A stretch of DNA of 64,000 nucleotides from Heterohyrax brucei (lineage: Eukaryota > Chordata > Mammalia > Hyracoidea > Procaviidae), in NCBI GenBank assembly GCA_028571685.1, contig CM053146.1:20123431-20187430 (forward strand), given 5' to 3'. Shown piece by piece: positions 1-10,974 of this stretch. The number at the start of each line of letters is the position of its first letter. The stretch's first letter is position 1. The translations under genes and the position numbers were made by a program. The notes under the pieces were generated by a model that was not told the DNA's origin, ran no database searches, and saw only the letters and a list, made by a program, of their open reading frames with translations.

Positions 1-2108
1 ATGGGGCCGCCTGCCCAAACTCCCGTGTCTGGTCTGGAGCGCTTCTCAGGACCTCCCATGGGTTACATGCATCACAGAGTAAGACTCTTAGAAACACGAG
101 GATGTGTCTGCGTTTTTTGTCTCTTCCTTGTAAGTGAATGTTCTCCTTACACATCAAGTGCCGTGCCTGAAGTGTTCTTCTAAGCTTCTGTAAAGAGGAC
201 ACAGAATGTGACAAGAAAAGGAGTTGGAGCTGGACAGTGAGAAACATCATCAGGGAGAAGATCTACTGAGAATGCTGCTGAGTTGTACAGGAACCAGGCC
301 ACTGGTTCCCCAGGTTGGAGAGGGAGAGGAGGCAAGAAGAAACTCTGAAGGTCAAAGGGATGTCAAGGCTCCTCCCTCATCTCCCTGGAGCTAGGGGCCC
401 AACCCCCACCGCATGACAGGCCACCGCACAGAGTAGACATGGCAGGTTCTGGAAGCAAGAGAGGAACCTAGGCAGCCACTCTCCGGGTTCCCACGTCCCA
501 CGTGTATGGAAGGGAACCAGAGGGCAGCTGAGCATGGCAGGGGAACTAACCCGGGGGTCAGCCCTGTAGCCAAGAACTACAGCGAGCCACCAGCCTCGCC
601 TGGTGATATAAGGGGGTTGTAGCCAGACTTCCTCTGTCCCCTGGAAAGGGGAACTGGGCAGCAGGGAGACAGCTGGGCTCCCCAGGGCAATGCCCTTGCA
701 TGGCTAGGGTGCAGGGAGTGGACGTGGGATGCCTCAACCAAAGGAATGCAGGGGTGTTGCAAACAAGATTGCCCAGCACCCCACCCCAGCATGGCATTCC
801 AGGATCAGAGGGGGCTTTGACTTAAAGCTGCCCTAGACCTCATCTTGTCCTATAGCAGAAGGTACAGCCACCACCCCAGCAGCGCAGCAATGACTGAGAG
901 TGAGAGGGGCACCCTCAAGAGAGCAGAGCCAGCTCTGAGAAGCTGTGGTCTTTGAAACTTTTCTAAAAGACGAAGTAAACTTGAACTAGAAAGTTTAACT
1001 CTTACATGCCCAGCAAGATGAGGTCAGGTAAAGGAAATAGAGACTTGGTGTTATGTTGTGTGTGTTTCCGATTGAGCACTGTGTACATTTTGATACTCGG
1101 TCCCCCGTGGGCATCAAAAGCAGTCCTTGGGGACACAGGCTCTGGGACAGGCCATGTGGCAAAGCCCCCGACAGTTGGGTCAGAGTTGACCCCAGAGCTA
1201 CTCTGGAGGGGCAAGTTTGCTGAACAAATCACAAGTGTAAACAGGCTTGAGAGGGCACTGTTTAAGCGCTTTAGGCAAAGTTCCCAGCGCCCGGACTTCC
1301 CTGGAAGCACCACAGACGTGAAAACAACGGACATGCTAATTGTTTTCCGTTCCCTGAGACCAGCCTCCAGGATCCTTCTCCCTCACCCTGTGTCCTGCAG
1401 CATCATCTCTAACCTTGATGACGTTTCCACGCTGAGAATTCAGCCCTGGTTCCCCATTCTCCCATCCTATCCCCATCCTATCCCCACCCTACCCCCACCC
1501 CCGCCGACAACCAAGGCACCTGTGATGCCTTCCCCCCTCCCTTCCACACCTCTGGTTTAATGTCCACTGGAGGTCAGTGTCGCAGTAGAGCCACCGGGCT
1601 CTTCTGGCTTGTCCAGAGAAGAAATGGCTGATTGGGGTTTTATGTTTCTATTAATACCCAAGCACCAAGGCTGGGTGACTCACCCTCGTCCTGCCGGGTG
1701 CCCCGCAGCCGCTCCTTCCCAAGTCTCAGCCTCGTCGGGCCTGGCCCCAGACTTCGCCAGCTCCACCCGCTTTGGTAATAGTGTGGATGCAGACCACGTC
1801 CACTGAAGTAGAACTTCTGCGCTGGCCCTAGAACCAGCATTTTTAACATGCATCTAGGATGACTTTCCTCCTGGACTCTATGAGGAACCACTGACCTGTT
1901 TCAGTACTGGACAGTAGCCTTGATCCTTCAGTGAACTAACGGTGACGGCAATAAATGAAAGAAGGAACGAGCTAGCCTGTAGTCTTGCTGCAGCGGGTTC
2001 TGCAGCCAGCTTCCTCACTGTTAGGGCTGCCTGACCTTGGACCAGGCCTGCAGCTCATTTTCTCACATGCGGAGTGGGTTGGGAGGGGAGATTAATGGAA
2101 TACTCTTG
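1..2108. other. Unique sequence, no gene recognised
   Basis: About 2.1 kb without a recognised repeat or convincing gene. It is moderately GC-rich. A 184-codon ORF (1006-1560 +) and an overlapping antisense ORF (1002-1334) occur here. Neither has a recognisable domain, and the tail of the plus ORF simply translates the C-rich run at 1465-1510. Region 1465-1510 has short tandem CCCATCCTAT-like units. A possible old hAT (MER5-like) remnant lies near 1820-1905, judged only from a short GAACCACTG-type end. I see no promoter-like CpG cluster or splice-supported exon chain. Confidence 0.5.
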
Positions 2109-2322
2109 GAGCCCCTAGGGTGTGCAAACAGTTAAAGTGCTAGACTGCTAACCAGAAAGTTAGAGGTTCAAATCTGCCCAGAGTTACCTGAGAAGAAAGG
2201 CCTGGCTACCTGCTTCCAAAAAAATCAGCCTTTGGATGCCCTGTAGAGCACAGCTTTACTCTGACACATATGGGATCAGCACAGTCAGAATGGACTCAAT
2301 TGCAACTGTATTTTGTTGTTTT
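2109..2322 (+). mobile_element. AfroSINE, long variant
   Basis: This is a tRNA-derived SINE. The head (GAGCCCCTAGGGTG, then GTTAAAGTGCTAGACTGCTAACCAGAA, split here into A-box-like and following parts) leads to a B-box-like AGGTTCAAATCTG. The body has the AGGCCTGG..TGCTTCCAAAAAAATCAGCC segment of the longer subfamily, and the tail reads AGAATGGACTCAATTGCAAC before a T-rich end. It is diverged by several substitutions from the other copies in the window. The family is transcribed by RNA polymerase III and mobilised by a LINE. This copy is a fossil. Confidence 0.85.
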
Positions 2323-2394
2323 TAATAAGATACTCTTTAAAGCACTCAGAATGCCTGATAATGGAGTGCAAGACTAAAAGTGAGAGATAAATAT

Positions 2395-2490
2395 AAACAA
2401 CTTTATTGTGGTATAATTTACAGATAGTGAAATTCACCATGTTGATTGTACAATGTAATGATTGCAACATATATTATTTACACAGTTTTA
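2395..2490 (-). mobile_element. Old L1 3' UTR fragment
   Basis: The sequence AACTTTATTGTGGTATAATT, followed by a region like AAATTCACCATGTTGATTG, resembles the inverted 3' UTR of old mammalian L1M elements. It is about 95 bp, diverged and truncated by the adjacent AfroSINE. The assignment rests on recognised wording only. Confidence 0.5.
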
Positions 2491-2496
2491 TTAGTA

Positions 2497-2660
2497 CTCC
2501 AAACCAAACCCACATTGTCAAGTCAATTCTGACTCATAGCGACCTTATAGGTCAGAGAGGAACTGCCCTCACAGAGTTTCCAAGGAGCCACTGGTGTATT
2601 TAAACTTCCGACCTTTGGGTTAACAGACAGCACCATAACTGCTACGTCACCAGGGTTTCC
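2497..2660 (-). mobile_element. AfroSINE
   Basis: Antisense copy: the tail complement (TCAATTCTGACTCATAGCGA) comes first, then GTTTCCAAGGAG, then the inverted tRNA-like head ending CACCAGGGTTTCC. It is near full length at about 160 bp. Confidence 0.88.
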
Positions 2661-3519
2661 TCAGTAGTAGTAGTTATTGCTATTAGTTGCCTTAGATTCT
2701 ACTCAACTCATGGATCACCATGACTAACAGTACGTAGTGGTAGTAATTTTCCTGTCCTCTACCCAATTCATCCTCGGCAGGACCTCTGGGGGCCAGGCTC
2801 CTGCTAACCCAAGTCTGAACACTTTTCTTGAACACAACCCAAGGTATGATCCCTTGAGTGTGGGTATTCCCTTCTCCTATGCAGGTCGCTGAAAACAACT
2901 CCGACCTTTGCATGCTGGCTGCCCACTCTTTCCCTGCAGCGGGAAGACCACTGGAGGCTAGCCCTGCACTGTGGGGATCCTTAACTGCTCCAAGTACTTC
3001 GGATCCCAGGCCCTCACTCTAGCAGAGTCCCACTCATGCCCTGCTGGTCCTTGGAGGGCATTCTCTCCTAGATTGGCAGTGACAGAAATAGCAGGGACAA
3101 GACTGCAGGGCTCCTCCACTGCCATGCTCTCTACCCATCCTGCCATCTCCCTGACCATTATGAAGGAACCTCAGGGAGTGTCCTGCCCTTTCACCGTGGC
3201 TGCTTGACTTGGCATCTGGACTGCACTAGTTAGCCCCCTAAGGATCTTGATTCAGAGGTGGGAGGGAGCCACCATGATGCCCAGCACCCTTCTGACAGGC
3301 GGCACTGGGTTATTTTTACTTGAAGATGTCCTTTAGCAGCTAAAACAGTCTTCTCTTCCCTTCTTTCCTTGGGCCTTAATCTCTAAGCCAGCTGTGTTCG
3401 CTGGTATGGCTTGTGTTTGTCAGCCTGTTGCCCTGCCAGCTGTGTGGGTGCCAGAGGCGCAGGATGCTGTGCCTGCACAGGGTATGTGGGGGGGGGGAAC
3501 TGGCCCACCTGCCAGTAAA

Positions 3520-3795
3520 ATACACATGTGTATGTGGGCCTGCAGCACTCTGTATATGTGTACACGCATGCAGGATCATGTGCATGTGTATATACAGAAT
3601 CCAAAGGATTCTGTGTACATGCTGCATGCATGCAGTGATGTGCACATGTATGTATAGGTACATATGTCTTCAGGACTGTGTGTGCTACACGCATGCAGCC
3701 ATATGTTAATGTGTCTGCAGGACTAGATTTGCCACATGTATGCAGGCACATATGCACACATGATATATATGCATGTGTCTGAATGTGCAAAGACA
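3520..3795. repeat. TG/CA-rich irregular repeat tract
   Basis: About 275 bp of alternating purine-pyrimidine sequence with recurring GCATGCA, TGTGTACA and CATATG words. No fixed period is seen. A perfect 9 bp inverted repeat (ACAGAATCC-AAA-GGATTCTGT) sits at 3594-3614. A poly-G run precedes it near 3488. Overlapping ORFs on both strands here are low-complexity translations. Confidence 0.65.
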
Positions 3796-3805
3796 CACTG
3801 ATACA

Positions 3806-4303
3806 TGTCACGGATTGAATTGTGTCCCCCCAAAAATACATGTAGCCATTTGGCTAGGCCATGGTTCCTGGTATTGTGTGATGTTCCTATGTATTGTAGA
3901 CCCTGACTCCATAGTATTAATGAAGAAGGATGGATGGCAGTTGTGTTGGTGAAGCAGGGCTCAACATGTAAGAGTGTGTTGTGCCTTGAGGCAATCTCTT
4001 GAGATATAACAGAAAGAAGCTAGCAGAGAGAGTTGTGCACCTCATACCACCAAGAAAGAAGGGCCTGGAGCAGAGTGCCTCCTCTGGAAAGGACCCAGGG
4101 TCCCTGCGCCTCAGAAGCTCCCAGTCCAGGGGAAGACTGATGGCAAGGACCTTCCCCCAGAGCCAACAGAGAAAGACTTCCCCTGGAGTTGGCACCCTGA
4201 ATTTAGACTGATAGCTTACTAAATCGTGACAGAGTAAAGTTTCTCTCTTCAAAGCCGTCTACTTGTGGTATTTCTGTGACGGCACCAGTAGATGACTAAC
4301 ACA
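3806..4303 (+). mobile_element. MaLR-like solo LTR, copy 1
   Basis: About 500 bp beginning TGTCACGGATTGAATTGTGT followed by a C-run and A-run, and ending GATGACTAACACA. The layout (GGATTGAATTGTGTCCCCCC start, a late TCGTGACAGAGTAAA polyA-like region, GTGGTATTTCTGT near the end) follows the ERVL-MaLR LTR plan. Six other copies occur in this window, in both orientations. No internal retroviral sequence adjoins it, so it is a solo LTR. I found no clear target duplication for this copy. Confidence 0.7.
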
Positions 4304-4489
4304 GTGCATGTTTGAGTCCGTAAACTTATACATGTGGGAGTACAAGGGGGTGTGGACAAGAAGGCTCTGTTTATGCAAACTCTTTGTGATGCCAGGTAAA
4401 AAAAAAACAGCAGTCAAAATGCAAACTGCCAAGATGGCCCAGCTGCCAGTAAAACAGCAGCTTCTACCAACAGGGCTGCCATGAGCCCT

Positions 4490-4830
4490 CTTTTTTTCTT
4501 GCCCCTTATGAATATTAATAAATCTACTAAATCCTGACCAGGCTCCAGACTAAGCGCCTTGTATGCTGTCTCACGCAGTCACAGTATCAACCAACTCATA
4601 GTGACCCTATAGGACACAGTAGAGCTGTCCCACAGAGTTTCCAAGGAGTGGCTGGTGGATTTCAACTGCCACGCTTTTGGTTAGCAGCCAAATGCTCAAC
4701 CACTCCAAGACCCCACCACAACCTTAGGATATATTATTATTCCCACTTTACAGATAAGCAGCCCAAGGCTCAGAGAGTAATGACTTCAAGTGAAAGAAGC
4801 AAATCTACCTGGCTCCAAGTTTTTGCTCCA
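4490..4830 (-). mobile_element. MIR interrupted by an AfroSINE
   Basis: The left part (to 4577) has the inverted MIR 3' region (CAGACTAAGCGCCTTGTATG). The right part (4720-4830) resumes with the TATTATTCCCACTTTACAGA and AAGGCTCAGAGAGTAATGAC blocks. The two halves read as one antisense MIR split by the SINE at 4578-4706. Confidence 0.7.
4578..4706 (-). mobile_element. AfroSINE inside MIR
   Basis: Antisense AfroSINE: CAACTCATAGTGACCCTATA, then GTTTCCAAGGAGTGGCTGG, then TTTTGGTTAGCAGCCAAATG. Its tail side is truncated. It splits an older MIR. Confidence 0.88.
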
Positions 4831-4858
4831 TGTTGCTCCTGAATGCTGGATTATAGAA

Positions 4859-4892
4859 ACACACACACACACACATACACACACACACACCC
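4859..4892. repeat. (CA)n microsatellite
   Basis: An interrupted CA dinucleotide run of about 34 bp with one T interruption. Confidence 0.95.
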
Positions 4893-5039
4893 CGTGTTAA
4901 TAGCTCAGGCCCACCTTCAGTGGGTTGCTATTACTGTCTGTGAGGACACCTGGGGTGCAGTCTTTGCTAGACAGGTCACTGAGAGAGGAGGAGGGCTGGC
5001 ATCGAAGACATATGCCAGGAAGTGTGCCTAAAGGGTTGG

Positions 5040-6285
5040 CAGGCCTGTGGATATAGCATTACAGCTCTAGGGGAGCCTCAGGAATGAGATTGGGCAGAAC
5101 TTCCTGCTGCACCTACAGAGCAAGTCGGACCTCAGCTTAGAGGACTCAGATTCTAGTCCTGAGGCTGGGGCTACAGAGAAGCTTCACAAGGAGGCAGAAC
5201 GGGAAAGCTTCTTTTGCCCTTGCCTGAGCCCTGTCAGCCTTGGGGAGGGCCTGTTGTGGTGTTATCAGGTTCCTGTCAACAGATCTGAGCTACCTGAGCA
5301 GGGGAGGGAGAGAGAGTAGGGCTCAGCCTAGGAGCCGCTTGCAAAATAAACAGCCTTTCCTTGTGCTGTTGAACCAGAGAGACTTATGAAGCCACTAAAT
5401 TTCCCCTCTCTTCTACTGGCAATGAAATTAATTAGGCCTGAAGATAGCTGTGGCTGTAAAGCCAGCTTCCAGAACGCCTTCAGAGGGAATCTGGGGTCGT
5501 CACAGTCCTAATGCATGGTGAGACCTGGCCTCAGTTCCCATTGCTCTGTCAGAGGACCAGTCCCAGGCACTGGCCCTTCTCACACCACCCAGCTGAAGAG
5601 TCATGTGTTCACTTCCAGAAGCTAGCTTATGTCTATTAAGGATGAGGAGAAGGCTGCCTCCCACAGTAAACTCAGTGAAGCACTATGTGGAGAGGTTTAA
5701 GCACCCTTCCTTCCTCCACTCTCACTGCCTGTGTCCTGCTGCTGGGAAGAGCTGATCCTTCATCCGAAATCCTGCAGCGCAGGGGGGAGCACAGAGTCTT
5801 TGCTTCCCTGCAGCAGAGTGGACTCATGTGGGAGGTTTTAGGCGCTTGGCTTCTCCAGCATCTCAGCCTCACCTCTCTTCAAACATGTTCAGTATTGCAG
5901 CTCCCAGTCCTTTTGTGTAGGAAGCCCACGTCCCTGCAAGCAAGCCTAGATGAGGGCTCAGAGACCTGCGACTCTGGCCTGCCTTGGCCCTGCAGCAAGC
6001 AGCTCGTGACCTTGGCAGCATCGCCATCCTCTCTAGTTACCCGGGTCACACACCCACCAGTCTAGGAGAAAATGACCACCAGTTTTGCATCTGAGGATTC
6101 AGAAGGCCTATCTCCATCACTTATCTTCAACTATGTGCTGTTGCCTTCAAGACTGAGTGCGTTGGCGTGGTGGCAGCCCAGATGCAAAAGGAAGTCATGG
6201 TTCTAATTCTGGATCTGTCCTCCTCAGCAGCGCCAATTCAGGACCCTGGGAAAGAGATGCTGTGGTAGAGTTAGTAATCCCACAA
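5040..6285. other. Unique sequence, no gene recognised
   Basis: About 1.2 kb without a recognised repeat. An ORF at 5685-6065 (+, 126 codons) has no domain I recognise. The stretch around 5390-5480 contains AAATTAATTAG (5425-5435), a homeodomain-type palindromic core, in sequence that looks less decayed than the neighbouring repeats. It could be conserved non-coding DNA, but that cannot be judged from one genome. Confidence 0.4.
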
Positions 6286-6289
6286 CACC

Positions 6290-6442
6290 TTGCCATGATC
6301 TGTAACCGATTCCAACTCACAGCAACTCTATGGGACAGAATAGAACTACCCCATAGGGTTTCCAAGCAGTGGCTGCTGCATTTGAACTGCTGACCTTTTG
6401 GTTAGCAGTTGAGGTCTTAACCACTGTGCCACCAGGGGTCCC
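6290..6442 (-). mobile_element. AfroSINE
   Basis: Antisense copy: CCGATTCCAACTCACAGCAA, then GGGTTTCCAAGCAGTGGCTG, then GCCACCAGGGGTCCC at the head end. Near full length. Confidence 0.9.
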
Positions 6443-6596
6443 GAGTTAGCAGCGCCACAGGGTTCTTGGGAGGTCACCCTGGGAAAGATAGAAGGAGAAG
6501 GGGTCTGGATTGGGCAGGGAGAGCCTTAGGCTGTGACACACAATGACAAATTCTCAGCCAAACATGAAGAGAGCTACTAAGCAAACTTCTCCTCGG

Positions 6597-7095
6597 TTAT
6601 AAAATGAATTGTAATCCCAAAAACGTGTGTCACATTGGCTAGACCATGATTCCCAGTACTGCACGGTTGTCCACCGTTTTGTGAGCTGATGTCATTATCA
6701 CGTGTTATAAATCCTAGCCTCTGTGATGTTAGTGAGGCAGGACTACAGGCGGTAGTGACAACGAGGCAGGACTCACTTGACAGGAGTAGGTTGTGTCTTG
6801 AGTCAATCTTTTTTGAGATATAAAAGAGAGAATTAAGTAGAGAGGAGAGACACCTCTCATCCCCAAGGGAAAACAGCAGAGCAGAACACGCCCCAGTACT
6901 GAGATGCTCCTAGACCAGATCAAGACTGACGACAAACACCCTCCCCTAGAACCAACAGAGAGAGAAAGTCTTCACCTGGAGCTGGCACCCTAAATTTAGA
7001 CTTCTAGCCTCCTAGACTGTGAGAGAATAAATTTCTGTTTGTTCAAGCCATCTGTTTACAGTATTTCTGTTATAGCAGTACTAGGTAACTAAGAT
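6597..7095 (+). mobile_element. MaLR-like solo LTR, copy 2
   Basis: Same family as the LTR at 3806-4303. It shares the GGCTAGACCATGATTCCCAG block, GATATAAAAGAGAGAATTAA (a possible TATA region), TGGAGCTGGCACCCTAAATT, GAGAGAATAAATTTCTGTTT (a possible polyadenylation region) and an end like TAGGTAACTAAGATA. Its 5' terminus is decayed. Solo. Confidence 0.72.
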
Positions 7096-7289
7096 ACCCT
7101 CCAAGGAATCCCTTGTTGGGCAGGGACAGCCAGACCCTTGTATCCAAAGGTGCTAGCACATGTCACTGGTTAGAGATGGCTTTGGTTCAGTAGCAAAGGT
7201 GGATCCTGCAGGGCTGCACTGGTGGCTAGAGGCTCACTGGGCACCTGTGGCTGAGTAAAGGTGCACTTGTGAAGGGAGGACTCAGAGGC

Positions 7290-7456
7290 CTCTCCCTGGC
7301 TGCATACCAGATGTATGACCTTGGACACGTTATTCCAGTTATGAGCTTTAGCCTCCCGCTCATGGGCAAGGGGCAATGCCTGCCTCTGAGCACTCTATGA
7401 CAGAACACTGATAGGGCCCTAGTACAGTGCCTGGTATACAGTGGTAATAAGTGGTG
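7290..7456 (+). mobile_element. MIR
   Basis: MIR order is visible: TATGACCTTGGACACGTTAT, then a decayed CCTCA..TTTCC block, then CTAGTACAGTGCCTGGTATA and an AATAAGTGG end. Diverged. Confidence 0.65.
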
Positions 7457-7749
7457 GTCATAGTTATTTTTGGTAAGGTTTTCATCATTACTTGTAAGCT
7501 TTCTTCCCTGGCTGTCGAGATTTAACTACTGCTTTTTCTCACCTTGGGTAACTGATCAGGTTATAATGGACTCTCTCCAGCAATTCCTACTCTAGAGATG
7601 GCTGGAGAAGACACAGTTTCCATGGTCTGGTTTCTACACCCATTCCTAGGAGCCAGCCTTGTGTGATAGGGTTGGTGATGAAGTATGTGTGAGGGGTGTT
7701 TTCAGCGACAAGTAATGAGATATTTAACTAACAGAAGCTTAATCCATGT

Positions 7750-7942
7750 TGTCAGTTGCCTTCCAGTTGATTCCAACTCATCGTGACCCCATGTGTGCAG
7801 AATAAACCATTAGGGTTTCCAAAGCTATGGCCTTTTGGATGTAGATTGCCAGGCCTGTCTTCTGCAGCATCTCTGGATGTGTTTGAACTGCCAACCTTTT
7901 GTGTAGTACAGTGCTTAACCATTCACACCACCCAGGGATTCC
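7750..7942 (-). mobile_element. AfroSINE, longer diverged variant
   Basis: Antisense: TTCCAGTTGATTCCAACTCA, GGGTTTCCAAAGCTATGGCC, TGTTTGAACTGCCAACCTTT, ending CACCACCCAGGGATTCCC. The middle carries an extra segment with GCCAGGCCTGTCTTCTGCAG, marking a different subfamily from the short copies. Confidence 0.8.
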
Positions 7943-8259
7943 CATGGAGCTGTTGTAATTAGCTCTTGTGGCAACCAGTGTGGCCGTAGATGATGCCATG
8001 GGGTCCTCAAGGATCTCGACTCTTTTCCCTGAATTGGCCTTGTGGTCTTTGGGCTACTTTAGATGAGGAGCCTGGAGGACCTCTCTAACTGACATCTGTG
8101 GGTTGAGAAGGTGCCAGCTCTGGCCAGGGCTGGGGTCTGCACCTCCTTGGGGCCGGGGTTGGGTAGCTATCGGCCATTTGTTTTTGACTCCCAGCCCCAA
8201 GCCCCTGGTCCAGTCCTGCTTCAGTAGCACCAGGCACCCATCCAGCACTGACAGCTCAT

Positions 8260-8400
8260 TATATCTGACTCTTTTAATATATTTTTTAAAATGTCTGGCA
8301 GCATCCGTTGAAGGATATGCAAATAAGCAAATCAACTGAATTTGTTTCACAGAACAAAGAACAGCATTTAATGAGCATGATCAATACTTAGACATGGTCG
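8260..8400. other. AT-rich unique segment with octamer motif
   Basis: A 140 bp AT-rich stretch not matched to a repeat. It holds a perfect POU octamer ATGCAAAT (8317-8324). A second AGCAAATC follows closely. The absence of repeat sequence and the motif density make it a weak candidate regulatory element. Confidence 0.25.
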
Positions 8401-8544
8401 TTTGCTTCATAAGATTTCCACTAATGGAGAAAGAATGGGCAGAAGGAAAATTCTGAAGGGCGGAGAGACAGAAGAAGGATAGAGAGAAATGCTGGTGTCA
8501 CAGGGTGTACAAAGGGCCAAAGAGTCTAGAGACATGAGGCTGTT

Positions 8545-8745
8545 TAATCATTCATTCATTCAACAAATATTTCTTAAGAGTCTTCTAAGTTCTGTGTACA
8601 GACTAGACCTTGACAATATAAGAATGAACAAAACAGATACAGCTCCTCCTACATGGGACTTACAGTCCCCTGAGAGAAGAAGATATCAAATAATTTCACA
8701 AACAAATATATTGTTGCAAGCTGACCGGGTCAGAAGGTAAAGAAA
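8545..8745 (-). mobile_element. L2 3' end
   Basis: Begins TTCATTCATTCAACAAATAT, then a block like AAAACAGATACAGCTCCTCC and GGGACTTACAGTCC. This is the inverted L2 3' UTR order. It probably continues after the AfroSINE as the 8970-9180 segment. Confidence 0.7.
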
Positions 8746-8800
8746 GGTCACAGAACCTTCCTCAAGGAAGCAATAAGGTCATCATTATTATAAAAACTGA

Positions 8801-8956
8801 ACAAACCCACTGCCATTGAGTTGATTCCTACTCACAGTGACCCTGTAGGATGGAACAGAACCACCCCATGGAGTTTCCAAGGAGGGCCTGGTGGATTAAA
8901 ACTGCCACCCTTTTGGTTAGCAGCCATGGCACTTAACTACTATGCCACCAGGATTT
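8801..8956 (-). mobile_element. AfroSINE
   Basis: Antisense: AAACCCACTGCCATTGAGTT, GGAGTTTCCAAGGAGGGCCT, TTTTGGTTAGCAGCCATGGC, ending GCCACCAGGATTTCC. Full length, and among the least diverged copies in the window. Confidence 0.92.
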
Positions 8957-8969
8957 CCATCATCATCAT

Positions 8970-9180
8970 GAGAGTTAAGAACAAGAGATGGGAGTTGAAG
9001 GCAGGACTTTCAGTCAAGGGAACAGCCTCTGCAAAGGCCCTGAGGGAGGAAGATGCATACCCTCCCTTTCCAGTTGCTGAAAGACCAGTGAGAGTAGAGC
9101 ATAGAGAGGAAGCCAGAGACGTAGGGTAGGGCCAGATCATGCAGGTTCTCCCGGGCCATGGGAAGTGGTCTGTTTCCAGT
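8970..9180 (-). mobile_element. Probable L2 continuation
   Basis: AACAGCCTCTGCAAAGGCCC, GCCAGATCATGCAGGTTCTC and GGCCATGGGAAGTGGTCTG are words of the inverted mammalian L2 consensus as I remember it. It probably belongs with 8545-8745, split by the SINE. Confidence 0.5.
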
Positions 9181-9279
9181 GCAGAATGGACTGTAGGATA
9201 AAAGACTGAGGTTGAAAGATTAGCTGGGTGCTCCTTATAGATTGTCTGGGATGGAGATAATGGTGGCTTGGAGCAGGAC

Positions 9280-9474
9280 AGAGTTTCTTAACCCTGTTGA
9301 CATTCTAGGCTATGTACTGTAGGATGTTTAGCAGCACCCCGACCTCTATTCACTAAGTGGTGCTCTTTCCCACCCCCCACTCCCCAACCCCCTTACCTGT
9401 GATAAGCAAGAAGTCTCCTGACATTACAAAATGTCCCCAGGTGGGGAAATTTTAACCCTGCTTGAGCATTGGAC
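9280..9474 (+). mobile_element. MER5A-like hAT-Charlie remnant
   Basis: About 190 bp with TTCTTAACCCTGTTGACATT, TGTAGGATGTTTAGCAGCAC, CCTGACATTACAAAATGTCC and AACCCTGCTTGAG. This is the order of the non-autonomous hAT element MER5A. Both ends are decayed and it has no coding capacity. Confidence 0.85.
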
Positions 9475-9479
9475 TGGGA

Positions 9480-10974
9480 CATGGTGGTGAACTCGCAGAG
9501 AAGTGGATGGCTTGGAAGTTAAGGGTGAGGTGGGCAGGACTTGGCAGTTGTGCAGGGTGCAGGTGAAGAATGTTCCACACGGCTCCTGGGAGATGGGATG
9601 GATGTTAACGGTACTCACTGACACAGAGACCACAAAAGAGAATCTACTTGCAGGTGGGCACAGGGAGTAGGGGCGTAGCTGGGCTCTACTATGAACTAGC
9701 AACAAAACCTCAGGCTCAGTACTTTTTCTTATTTGATCTCATTTTCCCCACCCTCCAAGTTACAATGTTTGCCATAGCTATGGACTAGCAAACATGTAAA
9801 ATATCTGTCACTTCTCTTCGCATCGGAGGCAGACATAACTAATCAGTAGTAACCCTCTGAGCCTGATTACTTCTTAACACAGTGCTCCAGGCAGTTACCA
9901 GGGGAGGCTTGGCAAGATAGAAAACCAGCTTGCCTTCCCCAAACTTGAAATTCATTCATTCAATTCCAACTTGCCGCCATGTTAACGTTTTTAAAAATAA
10001 GTATCAAAGTGGAGCAGAGTGGGGACTCCCCAAACTTTATGCCAAGTATCTTTCTTACTACATCACACACTGGAAGGGTAGTGTAACAAAATGGGAGCTC
10101 CCCATTTATGTCACTGTATTGCATAAATGCAACAGGGCAGGCTCCCAAAAGGCTTGGGAGTGACTCTGTCAGAGTCATTCCCACTATCTCCTCTATCTTG
10201 CCCACTGTATTATCACTGTGATCTGCCTGCCTCAGTTTCCCTATAATCCTGATCCACTTCACTCATTGACAGTTTCCTGTCAGATCATAACACAAAATGG
10301 AAGTAGATATGTTATTGTTTTTTCACTTTTATTCAAAAGCACTTTATGCTTCCTGTTATTGCTTTAAACAGCAGATGCATGAAATGTGAATTTTAAAATA
10401 TTTGTCTTCCTTCCAATTCTAATGATGTAGCAAATCCACCATCAAAATAATCCTACACCTCCAACCCCAAGTCCCTGAAAGTTAAGTTGCCATTCATATT
10501 TGCACTGAGGTGGATTTTCTTTCTTGTTTCAATGACTCTCAGTAGGAGACTCGCTTTTCTGACCCTTTACCTTGCCCATTGGTCTGGGGACCACTTGAGG
10601 GTCACAGTTTCCTGAGCTAGAAGCTTCGAGATGCTATCTGTGCCTCTAGGACCTTACTTCCCAGGTAGCCAAACTCCAAAATGATCTGCATGACCTCTCC
10701 CTCCTGTACCCATGTCCTGGGGTAAGATCCAGCCTTGCCCTTTCCTGCCTCACCTCACTTGCCTCACCCTATCTCAGCTCTGCCAGACTCTGTCTTTATT
10801 TAAATTTTTAATATTTTCTCATGGTGAATTTTTTGCACTAACTTTGATTTTTTTAAAATATTGTGTTAAAACAAGACTCGCCTTCACTGCTGAGGTTTTT
10901 GTGTCCCCTTAAATACCTAAGGTGAGTGCCTTACTTGCTTTACCTTCGTCCTGGCCCAGGTCCTCTCCCATTTT
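9480..10974. other. Unique sequence, no gene recognised
   Basis: About 1.5 kb without a recognised repeat. The ORFs here are short and featureless. A perfect 8 bp inverted repeat with a 1 nt loop (TGACTCTG-T-CAGAGTCA, 10161-10177) includes AP-1-like half sites. The 10780-10880 stretch is AT-rich. An L2-like phrase near 10680-10740 is too weak to call. Confidence 0.4.
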
